Of a DNA stretch of 45,384 bases, positions 30,423 to 37,496 are shown one piece after another. The stretch comes from an uncultured Prevotella sp. GTDB taxonomy: Bacteria > Bacteroidota > Bacteroidia > Bacteroidales > Bacteroidaceae. Made by a program: the position numbers and the translations under genes. Each line of letters starts with the position of its first letter. The first letter of the stretch is position 1. The notes below the pieces were generated by a model. It was given only the letters and a program-made list of their open reading frames with translations, made no database searches and was not told the DNA's origin. Where the stretch lies: the NCBI GenBank assembly GCA_900314935.1, contig OMXE01000026.1:1-45384 (forward strand). Direction: 5' to 3'.

Positions 30423-32684
30423 TTAAGCCACCTTAATGGGACATGGGACATGGGACATGGGACATTTTTCCCAGTGTTTTTTATCTACCTTTATTATCCA
30501 TCCATCCCTTTTCCACCTCATAATGATGTTTCGGATACCACTTTCTGATGCCCCTTCTTTAAGAGAGCGCAGATCATTCATTGTGAAAGAAGGTGCAAGT
30601 TGGTCAAACACAGAGTGGTTCTTACCATATCGCTGACCTTCGTTTTGCGCAATTATATACTCATTCATCAAGGCTTCACCAAACGTCTTGATTTGTTGTT
30701 CCAGACAATAGTCAGCCATCAGTAGGGCAAAATCTACAGCATCCTTTGTTTCTTTACCCGTTAGCAGATAGAAGATTACTCCTGCCCGGAAGCCTATCAC
30801 GGCTGCACGTTTGCGGTAAGTGTCTTTAACGTGGTCGATATCCTTTGCCGCTTCCACACGTTTCTCTTCTACCCATTTCTCAATGGCCTTACGGAGTTTT
30901 GGTGTGTCAACCAAACCTGAATAGCTTCTCAGCTTCGTTACGGCTTCTTGGATCTTTGCCTCATCTTCCTTTGAACGCTTCTTGAACTTCGGCATCTTCG
31001 AGAAACTGTTATCAGGCATTTCTGCCACAAGAATTCTTGATGAAAGACCGTTCTCAATGTTGTCTGCCTTAAAACATTTCCTCATGGCACCATAGGTTCC
31101 AAGAATAGTCCAGTTGTAGGCAACAGTTACCACACCGCTTTCAGCCTGGTCGGAATTGTAATCTTGACCCCACTCTCCACGGTCAAAGCTCAAACGATAG
31201 ATGTCATACTTAGAACTCCATGAGCCTGCACCATTGGTTTTTCGAAGGGTATCCAATTCTTCGCCAAATGAATAGAGTGTATGCCCGTTAGCATTCTTGA
31301 AACGCTTCAGCAATGTAGAGCAGCTCACCGTTACAGGCATCATCCTTATCAGCACATGCGGATCGTCTGGCGCTTTCTCGTTGGCCTTACGGGCTTTCTT
31401 GCGCTCTTTCCATTCCTCTTCACGCTTACGAGCTAACTTATCCTCTTCCATAAACTGCCGCTTCCATACATCAACCGCATGCTTGCAGACACTCTTTCCT
31501 GAGGCTTGCTCGCCAAGAATAATGCTCATGATGCCCAAATGCTGGGTGTTTCCATCGCAATACTCCACTTCCACTTGATCAGCGTATGCGCCAGCAATGG
31601 GTAGAACAGAGCAAAGAACAGGTAAGTGCATGTTAGCGGGTACACCAACCAACGATTCCTTCAAGCCTATTGGCAACTTTGAACTTTGAACTTTGAACTT
31701 TGAACATTGAACTTTATCTTCATCCTCATCGATGTCTTCAGAAAAGTTCTCCCCTTTCAGTGAGTTCACAATCTGATCCATCATGCGCGAGCCCTTAGTG
31801 GGTTCCTTACAGGCTGAATGAATGATAGTCCTCATTTCCTGATTCGACAAGCCAAAGGTGGGCATCACTTCAAGTAGCCAATTCTCAGAATTCTCGCAGA
31901 TGGCTCTTAGGTTGGCAGCCAACTGATGCAGCCGTTTGTTCCTTTCGCCCGTTGTGGGTTCACCACCTGTTCTATTCCAGTATTCGCTGATGATGGAAGA
32001 ATAAGGAACACCCTTGAACTGATCAGGAAAACTACGAGTCTGTATCTCAGGAGTATTGGCTTTCCCCATAGGCGCCGACCGTTGGTTCTCCTTCCTCCCT
32101 CCTCCTTGGCTTTCCCCGTAGGCGCCGACCGTTGGTTCGTCCTTCCTCGAATCGTCCCTCACTTCCGGCTCATAGAGTTTCGCATGAACATAATGAGTAT
32201 GCCCCATCGGCACCATATAGATACACCTTGCAATATCCTTCACGGCCTTATCCGGCTCAAAGCCTGTGATGGTTTTCATGGTTTCCTGCGCTTCATCAGG
32301 TGTTACTCCATCGGGCAGTTCCACCAATACATGCGTACCTCTTCTCACTGATTCCTCAATGAGCAAAACGGTATAGGGAGATTTCTCCAGAAGAATTTTC
32401 TTGATCTCTTCCGTGTGCCCCTTCTCATCGAAGTCGAACATCAGTCGTTTCAGTGGCTTCAAGGCATCATCCACAGAGCGGTGGTTGTTCTTGAACTCAG
32501 CGCAATGAGGCGTCCATACTGGCAGCTGGTTCTTCAACTCCTCCTCGCCATTCTCAATACGATCACACATTTCCTTCAGCCAAGGCATTCTGCGCATACG
32601 TTCCCATTCCTGACGGGTTGCTGGAACGGCGGGGGATTTAACCCCCTTGCCGATACAGGTAAAGATATCTCTCCTTATTTCCAT
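30423..32684 (-). CDS. BT4734-like VirE-N / DUF3987 primase-helicase-like protein
   Basis: 753 aa. Residues about 30-185 are a VirE-N (BT4734-type) domain with LMFDFDEKG and RRGTHVLVELPDG, which resembles the catalytic strands of primase-polymerases. After a linker (about 185-330) comes a DUF3987 ATPase-like domain with Walker A GEQASGKS and a Walker B-like 'TLYSFGEELD'. Such proteins are common in Bacteroidetes mobile elements and are thought to act in element replication. The linker contains a 41/42-bp DNA duplication read in two different frames, and six AAAGTTC heptamers (KVQCSKFKVQSSKL). The C-terminus is encoded by four GGGACAT heptamers. The start overlaps the preceding gene by 10 nt. 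Confidence 0.75.
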   Translation of the reverse strand: MEIRRDIFTCIGKGVKSPAVPATRQEWERMRRMPWLKEMCDRIENGEEELKNQLPVWTPHCAEFKNNHRSVDDALKPLKRLMFDFDEKGHTEEIKKILLEKSPYTVLLIEESVRRGTHVLVELPDGVTPDEAQETMKTITGFEPDKAVKDIARCIYMVPMGHTHYVHAKLYEPEVRDDSRKDEPTVGAYGESQGGGRKENQRSAPMGKANTPEIQTRSFPDQFKGVPYSSIISEYWNRTGGEPTTGERNKRLHQLAANLRAICENSENWLLEVMPTFGLSNQEMRTIIHSACKEPTKGSRMMDQIVNSLKGENFSEDIDEDEDKVQCSKFKVQSSKLPIGLKESLVGVPANMHLPVLCSVLPIAGAYADQVEVEYCDGNTQHLGIMSIILGEQASGKSVCKHAVDVWKRQFMEEDKLARKREEEWKERKKARKANEKAPDDPHVLIRMMPVTVSCSTLLKRFKNANGHTLYSFGEELDTLRKTNGAGSWSSKYDIYRLSFDRGEWGQDYNSDQAESGVVTVAYNWTILGTYGAMRKCFKADNIENGLSSRILVAEMPDNSFSKMPKFKKRSKEDEAKIQEAVTKLRSYSGLVDTPKLRKAIEKWVEEKRVEAAKDIDHVKDTYRKRAAVIGFRAGVIFYLLTGKETKDAVDFALLMADYCLEQQIKTFGEALMNEYIIAQNEGQRYGKNHSVFDQLAPSFTMNDLRSLKEGASESGIRNIIMRWKRDGWIIKVDKKHWEKCPMSHVPCPIKVA
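30438..30465 (-). repeat. heptamer tandem repeat, GGGACAT x4, inside the CDS end
   Basis: Four perfect units encode the C-terminal MSHVPCP of the VirE-N/DUF3987 protein. With the flank CCACCTTAAT this makes a 30-bp match (30428-30457), inverted, to 44911-44940. A third copy is at 45069-45095. Confidence 0.9.
31674..31715 (-). repeat. heptamer tandem repeat, AAAGTTC x6, inside a CDS
   Basis: Six 7-bp units (42 bp, so in frame) within the linker of the VirE-N/DUF3987 gene. Gain or loss of one unit would shift the frame. Confidence 0.9.
32056..32147 (-). repeat. 41/42-bp direct repeat in the linker of the VirE-N gene
   Basis: 32056-32096 and 32106-32147 are near-identical, differing by one substitution and one extra base. 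The extra base makes the copies read differently: RKDEPTVGAYGESQ in one and RKENQRSAPMGKAN in the other. Confidence 0.85.
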
Positions 32685-33106
32685 ATTGCTTCCTCCTTAC
32701 TTTTGTTAATGAACTCTTTTACTTCCTTGGTTTCTTCGCTGAGCAGTTTCTCTATCAGCTTCTTGGGATACGACCCATAGAATTCAAATCGAATGATTAA
32801 CTTATGTCTTGATGGGCAATAGCCTTTTCTCCAGCGCTTCGTGGTATAGACCTTTCCGTGCGGAGTCTTAAAGAGCAGGTTGTATCTTGGGCCATTACCC
32901 CCTTCATTGTAGCGCTTCACCGTTGTCCTTCCGTCTGGATCTACTTCTATGCCGCCACGATAGCGTACGCGCGAACCATCTGTTACCTGTTTTTCATCCT
33001 CCCAAAGGCAAGGCATAATTAAGATGTCTCCATTGTTTTGGAAATTTACACTTGCATCCAACACGTTCTGCACCAGCAGATTCTTTTTGTTATTGTTTTC
33101 TTGCAT
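32675..33106 (-). CDS. hypothetical protein of the VirE-N cluster
   Basis: 143 aa, start ATG 33106 (MQENNNKKNLLVQNVLD); the frame is open to 33187 but the upstream part has no support. Basic C-terminal half with RWRKGYCPSRHKLIIRFEFYGSYPKK and a charged helix at the end. I do not recognise a family. It overlaps the next gene by 10 nt, so it is probably co-translated with the primase-helicase-like protein. Confidence 0.6.
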   Translation of the reverse strand: MQENNNKKNLLVQNVLDASVNFQNNGDILIMPCLWEDEKQVTDGSRVRYRGGIEVDPDGRTTVKRYNEGGNGPRYNLLFKTPHGKVYTTKRWRKGYCPSRHKLIIRFEFYGSYPKKLIEKLLSEETKEVKEFINKSKEEAIWK

Positions 33107-33226
33107 AATCTTTGTTGTTTGCGAGCGAAGTTTCAGAAGGGTGGCCACCTTTCGTTGAAGAAATCTTGCAAGACTTCGTCGCTTCAACTCAGATTAGTTT
33201 TTCAATTCTTTAATTCTTCAATTCTT

Positions 33227-33505
33227 TTAGTTGATCACTTTGATGAGGTCTGTGGCGGTGATGTCCTGGAACACCTGACCATTGTACTCGCGTGTCTGGA
33301 ATCGCAAAGCTGCCCAAACATATTCACCGGGATAGAACACACTCTGCGCCAAGTTGCCCAATGCTGTAACAGCATACTGGTTTTCATACTTGCCGCCGAT
33401 TTCCTGCAGTACAAGGTTGCGCTTGTTCAGGCTCCCACCTTCGGCTTTTTCACTGCGTACGGTAAACATCTCACCGCAGCTTACTACCTTCATTAAATTT
33501 TTCAT
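33227..33505 (-). CDS. small OB-fold-like protein (DUF3127-like)
   Basis: 92 aa from ATG 33505 (MKNLMKVVSCGEMFTV); ATG 33493 is possible and 33556 unlikely. The run NLVLQEIGGKYENQYAVTALGN, YPGEYVWAALRF and EYNGQVFQDITATDLIKV looks like the beta strands of a single-stranded-DNA-binding OB fold of the DUF3127 kind. Next to a primase-helicase-like gene, a role in binding single-stranded DNA is plausible. First gene of the cluster. Confidence 0.55.
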   Translation of the reverse strand: MKNLMKVVSCGEMFTVRSEKAEGGSLNKRNLVLQEIGGKYENQYAVTALGNLAQSVFYPGEYVWAALRFQTREYNGQVFQDITATDLIKVIN

Positions 33506-33570
33506 TTTGTTTGTTGTAATTAAATTGATACTTAGCGGATGATTCCGCAGATTCATTTTGAAATCCGATG

Positions 33571-33578
33571 CAAAGGTA
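33571..33578 (-). promoter_or_regulatory. -7 box of the VirE-N cluster
   Basis: Minus strand TACCTTTG (33578-33571) followed by C. The nearest TTTG is only 15 nt upstream, so the -33 part is poor. Confidence 0.5.
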
Positions 33579-33600
33579 CGGCGAGGAAATGAGCAAAACT

Positions 33601-33650
33601 GCCTACGTGGTGCCTACGCGTAGTGCCTACGTAGTGCCTACGCGTAGGCA
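33601..33650. repeat. GCCTACG repeats upstream of the VirE-N cluster
   Basis: Four copies of GCCTACG start at 33601, 33612, 33625 and 33636 (steps 11, 13, 11) and end in the palindrome CCTACGCGTAGG. They lie directly upstream of the -7 box and could bind a regulator. Confidence 0.7.
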
Positions 33651-33674
33651 TTACAGGGGTGTATAAAGGGGAAC

Positions 33675-33708
33675 AAAAAACCGCCACTCGTATCACTACG
33701 AATGGCGG
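33675..33708 (-). terminator. terminator of the coiled-coil protein gene
   Basis: CCGCCA.TCGTA (33681-33692) pairs with TACGA.TGGCGG (33697-33708). On the minus strand it is followed by TTTTTTG. Confidence 0.85.
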
Positions 33709-33737
33709 CATCATAATACTATGAAAAACACCTATAT

Positions 33738-34361
33738 CTATATTATTCTTTTTAATCTGTCTTGGAAATCTAATGACTTCCTCTGCTCTTGCGCTCTATA
33801 TAAGAAAGAACGCAGGGTTTCGGGCTTTTTGTTCCACAGGCGACCGAAAAAAATCCATATATCTTTAACACCTAACCTGTCGCTTATCTTCTGGGCCAAC
33901 AAAGCCATTTCTGTTCCACTCAGTTTGACGGGCTGCCAATTCTCATCAATCATCCCAGCCTCTATCAACCCCTCTTTCAATTCACATGCTTCTTCGGTTG
34001 TTAGCTGGGTAGGTAATGGCGGTATCAGATCTTCGCTACAACGATCTTCAATTTCTATCGGAAACAGCGTCACCAGTTTCGCCACCTTATCACTATCCTC
34101 GGCAGTTGCCCACTGGGGGAGGCAATGCAGGAGTATGGCGGATAAGGTACTGGAAAGGCTGAAATCAGATATCCTCTCTAACGCATCACGCAGCTTGTTG
34201 TAAGATAAGACGAGGCACCCCTCGTGCATCCGTTGATTAGGTTCTTCCCTCAACAGGCTCACTTGCATCTGACATGAGTTAGCAGATTCTTTCCACTGTT
34301 GCACTTCACTCTCCAGACGGAAGATCTCATCCTCCATCTCTCTCATTCTCTTGGCGCTCAT
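33738..34361 (-). CDS. hypothetical coiled-coil protein
   Basis: 207 aa from ATG 34361 (MSAKRMREMEDEIFRLESEVQQ). The frame is open to 34484, but those 41 residues are encoded by an 11-bp repeat array and are not credible. Residues 1-40 form a coiled coil. The C-terminal half (LKEGLIEAGMIDENWQPVKLS ... LGVKDIWIFFGRLWNKKPETLRSFLYRAQEQRKS) resembles the helical end domain found in RteC-like and other mobile-element proteins of Bacteroidetes, but I cannot name a family. The neighbouring repeat array suggests a DNA-binding role (inference). Confidence 0.6.
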   Translation of the reverse strand: MSAKRMREMEDEIFRLESEVQQWKESANSCQMQVSLLREEPNQRMHEGCLVLSYNKLRDALERISDFSLSSTLSAILLHCLPQWATAEDSDKVAKLVTLFPIEIEDRCSEDLIPPLPTQLTTEEACELKEGLIEAGMIDENWQPVKLSGTEMALLAQKISDRLGVKDIWIFFGRLWNKKPETLRSFLYRAQEQRKSLDFQDRLKRII

Positions 34362-34408
34362 CACATCTGACAGCGCCAGCAATAATACTTTGTTTGATGT
34401 AAACGGTC

Positions 34409-34497
34409 CTGCAACATGGTCTGCAACACGACCGTAACACGACCGTAACATGACTGCAACATGTCCGCAACATAGGTGCAACATGGGTGCAACATTA
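34409..34497 (-). repeat. eight 11-bp direct repeats (iteron-like array)
   Basis: The core G(C/T)AACA starts at 34411, 34423, 34434, 34445, 34456, 34467, 34478 and 34489: one step of 12 and six of 11 bp, with consensus NYGCAACATGR. It lies just upstream of the coiled-coil gene and near the primase-helicase cluster. An 11-bp period puts every copy on the same face of the DNA, as in replication-origin iterons. Confidence 0.85.
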
Positions 34498-34544
34498 GAA
34501 ACTTGATATTATGCTCTACCATTAGTAACCAATTGAATAACAGC

Positions 34545-36101
34545 TTACTTCTCTTTTCTTCTCAACCTTGTCTTCGCCATTCTAATAGAGTCTTCCGCCA
34601 ATCCCATTATATTAGCCACTTCTTCATCATTCTTACCCATATGAAAAAGGATCATAAACATTATATTACGTGTTGATAACCTGTCGTAGTCTTCCTCCAG
34701 ATGGGTGATAAAAGACATGTCCTTCATTCTGTAAAACTCAATGAAATTGTAGAAATCTTCGTCCTCCCAGTTTTCTGTAGTACTACCGTCCATAATCTGG
34801 TTATAGCGTTTACGACCCTCATGAAGCATCTTTGTATACTCCTCTTCGGAATTGTCGATTCTGTCGGTGACATATAAAATCCTTTTTTCCAAATCTTTAT
34901 GCTCTTCAAGCTCCTCCATCTTCTGTTGATATTCTTTCAAGAGCAACTTGCTTTGTTCATACCTCTTGACTTGCTTGTTATGTAAGTACAAAAAGTAGAG
35001 AATAAGAAAGACTATGGTCACTATAAGTAGTATAAGTATCATGGTAACCAAGTCGGTGTTCTGCTGTTCGCGCATCTTCTTTATTTTATAATCGTAGGCA
35101 GCCTGCAATTTGAACACATTATGTTCATCACGCCGTTTTGCCTCGGCGTCCCAAGCCTGCATGAAAGCATTACTGGCACGGAGAGCCTTGTCGTAGCGTT
35201 CCTGCTTTGCATACAACTTCATGACCTGTTGGAGCACAAAGATTCGCTCGCCCGGATTGGAAGCAAGTTCGGAGGCTTTCTCGCATAGGCTGTCAATAAC
35301 AGCATTGCTGTCACCTTCCTGATAACGAATTTGCGCCAATGTGACGTATCCCACGCTGTTGGGGCGTATCGCATTTCCCTTCATGGCATAAGCATGAGCC
35401 GTAGGCAGATCTGTCTTCATTGAAACAGCGGCGATATAGTTGTAGAAGTCCACGCGCTGGGAGTCTGGCACGTCTTTCATATAGGTGAGGCACTTGTCGA
35501 GGTAGAGACTGGCGCTGTCGCGCATACCCAAGCCGTTATAGATCTGCGAGATGAACACCAGGGCATAAGCAATCCAGTTGTTGTTATTGGCCATGGTCGA
35601 CAGGTCGAGGTTGCGCTTACCGTAGGTCATGGCCAGCTGGTACTGGCGTTCGGACATATTCCAGTCGGTGAGACTCTCCATAATCTTGTGACGGATGGTG
35701 AGGTCATCGATGCCGTCAGCAACAGCCTCGGCCTTCTTCACCGCTGTGAACGCCTGTGCCACACGACCGTCTTCATAATCAGCCACGGCCTGATAATATA
35801 GACTCTCGGCCAGTCGCTCCTTATCATCCAAGCGGGTGAACACATCGATGCACGAGCGGATAAGCGTGTCGGAGGGTGCGGGGTTGTAGCTCAGGTGGTT
35901 GAGCTTGACTGTAAGGAGGTCATATAGCGCCTTGTCTTTTTCAGATAAGCCGTCCGGATTAACCATGTTGAGACAGAGTTGCGCCGTATCAAGCCTGTTG
36001 TCATTCAAATAGCCGTTGATCTCCATCAAACGGTCGCGGTTGGTGTTACAGGCTGTTAAAACACAAAGGGTTACCGCGAAAACTAAAAACAATCTTTTCA
36101 T
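34545..36101 (-). CDS. TPR-membrane-HTH regulator, lipoprotein
   Basis: 518 aa from ATG 36101; the frame is open to 36173 but the promoter lies between. Lipoprotein-like N-terminus MKRLFLVFAVTLCVLTAC, then about 280 residues of TPR-like helices, one membrane helix (LVTMILILLIVTIVFLILYFLYL), a coiled coil (EYQQKMEELEEHKDLEKRI) and a C-terminal LuxR/sigma4-like helix-turn-helix (NDEEVANIMGLAEDSIRMAKTRLRRK). Such Bacteroidetes proteins are thought to pass a periplasmic signal to a cytoplasmic DNA-binding domain. A lipidated N-terminus would be odd with the single internal helix; the first segment may be a plain signal peptide. Targets unknown. Confidence 0.8.
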   Translation of the reverse strand: MKRLFLVFAVTLCVLTACNTNRDRLMEINGYLNDNRLDTAQLCLNMVNPDGLSEKDKALYDLLTVKLNHLSYNPAPSDTLIRSCIDVFTRLDDKERLAESLYYQAVADYEDGRVAQAFTAVKKAEAVADGIDDLTIRHKIMESLTDWNMSERQYQLAMTYGKRNLDLSTMANNNNWIAYALVFISQIYNGLGMRDSASLYLDKCLTYMKDVPDSQRVDFYNYIAAVSMKTDLPTAHAYAMKGNAIRPNSVGYVTLAQIRYQEGDSNAVIDSLCEKASELASNPGERIFVLQQVMKLYAKQERYDKALRASNAFMQAWDAEAKRRDEHNVFKLQAAYDYKIKKMREQQNTDLVTMILILLIVTIVFLILYFLYLHNKQVKRYEQSKLLLKEYQQKMEELEEHKDLEKRILYVTDRIDNSEEEYTKMLHEGRKRYNQIMDGSTTENWEDEDFYNFIEFYRMKDMSFITHLEEDYDRLSTRNIMFMILFHMGKNDEEVANIMGLAEDSIRMAKTRLRRKEK

Positions 36102-36122
36102 ATATAATAAAATTAGAAGGTG

Positions 36123-36154
36123 CAAAGGTACAATTTTTCTTGCAAACATGCAAA
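36123..36154 (-). promoter_or_regulatory. promoter of the TPR-HTH gene
   Basis: Minus strand TTTG (36154-36151), 20 nt, TACCTTTG (36130-36123), which fits the consensus. Leader about 15 nt. Confidence 0.75.
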
Positions 36155-36163
36155 TTAGGTGGG

Positions 36164-36181
36164 TACGCCCCATGGGGCGTA
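36164..36181. promoter_or_regulatory. perfect 18-bp palindrome
   Basis: TACGCCCCATGGGGCGTA, 10 bp upstream of the -33 box of the TPR-HTH gene. It could be an operator; no regulator is known. Confidence 0.5.
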
Positions 36182-36233
36182 GCCATTGTTAAAATATTTA
36201 TTGGTTTTTAAGTACTCTTAACTAAAAGTATGG

Positions 36234-36418
36234 TCAAAACAGGCATGATGGCAGGTACCATCCCATCTTAGCGGATTTGGATGTCGCATTTTGCGATTTC
36301 CAATTTTTAACCTCTTGATTATCTGAAGAATTTGATGTCACATTTTGTGGTATCAAACTATCCAATATATGGTATCCCCAGGTTTGTTCTTATAAAACTC
36401 ATAGTCTTCCATTTCCAT
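36234..36418 (-). pseudogene. gene debris: ORF6N-like fragment and a truncated small ORF
   Basis: 36350-36234 reads PQNVTSNSSDNQEVKNWK then SQNATSKSAKMG and a stop. The pattern 'W(K/R)SQNATSK..KMG' is typical of ORF6N proteins (phage antirepressor-like), which continue '..LPYAFTEQG'; here that part is lost. Just upstream, 36418-36353 encodes MEMEDYEFYKNKPGDTIYWI and stops at 21 residues, like the start of a larger small protein. Two unrelated broken pieces side by side mark a site of repeated insertion and loss, next to the defence operon. The rest of the 36182-36455 gap shows nothing else. Confidence 0.5.
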
Positions 36419-36455
36419 TTTTGCAGTATGATGTCAGTACTGTCACTTGTCTCGC

Positions 36456-37496
36456 TTACTTTTCGATAAAACTATCCAATCTATCTTTGATACATTTGAA
36501 ATCAGTATTAAGGTCAAGTGTCTTGAAATAGATGTTGTTGCCAGTTTTACGCTTAATTTGGCCATCTGGCACTATTTCTTCTTGTGTCTTAGCATATAGT
36601 AACATACCATCCACATTACCCTTATGTTCCTCATCATATTCATTTACATAAGTATATATCTGGTAAAGATTGTTTGAGTGGATTGTCGATTTGTCGTATT
36701 GCCTCTGCATAGAGCGAGTATAGTATTTGGCATCGATAATCAATGTCCGTTCTCCCATTGTCAATAGAATATCTGTTTGCATAATGGGAAGAATGTTCGT
36801 GGTTGATTGCTCCTTATCGATATTCCAATCTATCTGTGCAGCACACGGCTTTAACTCAGGATGGTGTTTCTTATAATAAGAAAGCACAAACTTCTCAAAG
36901 AGCCTGCACATGTGATCGTCAGAGAATTCACGCATCTTGAATTTCCCATTTTCAGTTGACATCAGCCACTCACTAATTATAAAGTAGCACAAATACAAAA
37001 GCATTCGATAGTTTCTGTTATTGCGATCAAAACGTAACGCATTCCAGCGAATTGTACGATAATCTATAGATTGTACGTTTTGGAAGAAGAGCATCAGCTG
37101 TTTAAGTTTCGATTTCTTTTCCTTCTTAACATCCGAGTGCTTTATCAGCAATGTAGCTGTTGTAACCAGTATCTGATTATAAACATTGTTCTCCGACAAC
37201 TCGTCATAATCACACACTATATGCGGGATGTTGCGCGTTCTGTTGGCAATAGTACCATTTATATCTATCTTTCCTCTAACTGTTTGCATCGATTCATTTT
37301 TAGCTACATACTCACGATACAATCCTTGTTTGAGTTGATACGATATTCCTCTTACTATAATCTCAGCAAACAGATCGTAGATGTTGTCAAACGCCTCTCC
37401 TTCTATCTCGGCATAGTTATTCTGCCTAAGCTCTTGGAAAGCATAGGCTAACATGTAATACACATTGCGAATCAGTATGCCTTTATCTTCTGTCAT
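36456..37496 (-). CDS. mcrC: McrC-type nuclease subunit
   Basis: 346 aa. The N-terminal part (GILIRNVYYMLAYAF ... YDELSENNVYNQIL) is the McrC interaction region. The C-terminal part is a PD-(D/E)xK nuclease: MQTDILL with the catalytic Asp, then LIIDAKYY with Asp-Ala-Lys. In McrBC systems this subunit cuts DNA when driven by McrB. It overlaps mcrB by 4 nt. The local base composition is about 27-35% GC, far below the left half of the window, which suggests transfer. Confidence 0.88.
   Translation of the reverse strand: MTEDKGILIRNVYYMLAYAFQELRQNNYAEIEGEAFDNIYDLFAEIIVRGISYQLKQGLYREYVAKNESMQTVRGKIDINGTIANRTRNIPHIVCDYDELSENNVYNQILVTTATLLIKHSDVKKEKKSKLKQLMLFFQNVQSIDYRTIRWNALRFDRNNRNYRMLLYLCYFIISEWLMSTENGKFKMREFSDDHMCRLFEKFVLSYYKKHHPELKPCAAQIDWNIDKEQSTTNILPIMQTDILLTMGERTLIIDAKYYTRSMQRQYDKSTIHSNNLYQIYTYVNEYDEEHKGNVDGMLLYAKTQEEIVPDGQIKRKTGNNIYFKTLDLNTDFKCIKDRLDSFIEK

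Noticed and set aside
34362..34484. N-terminal extension of the coiled-coil protein
   Set aside because: Encoded mostly by the 11-bp repeat array; low-quality Cys/His-rich peptide.
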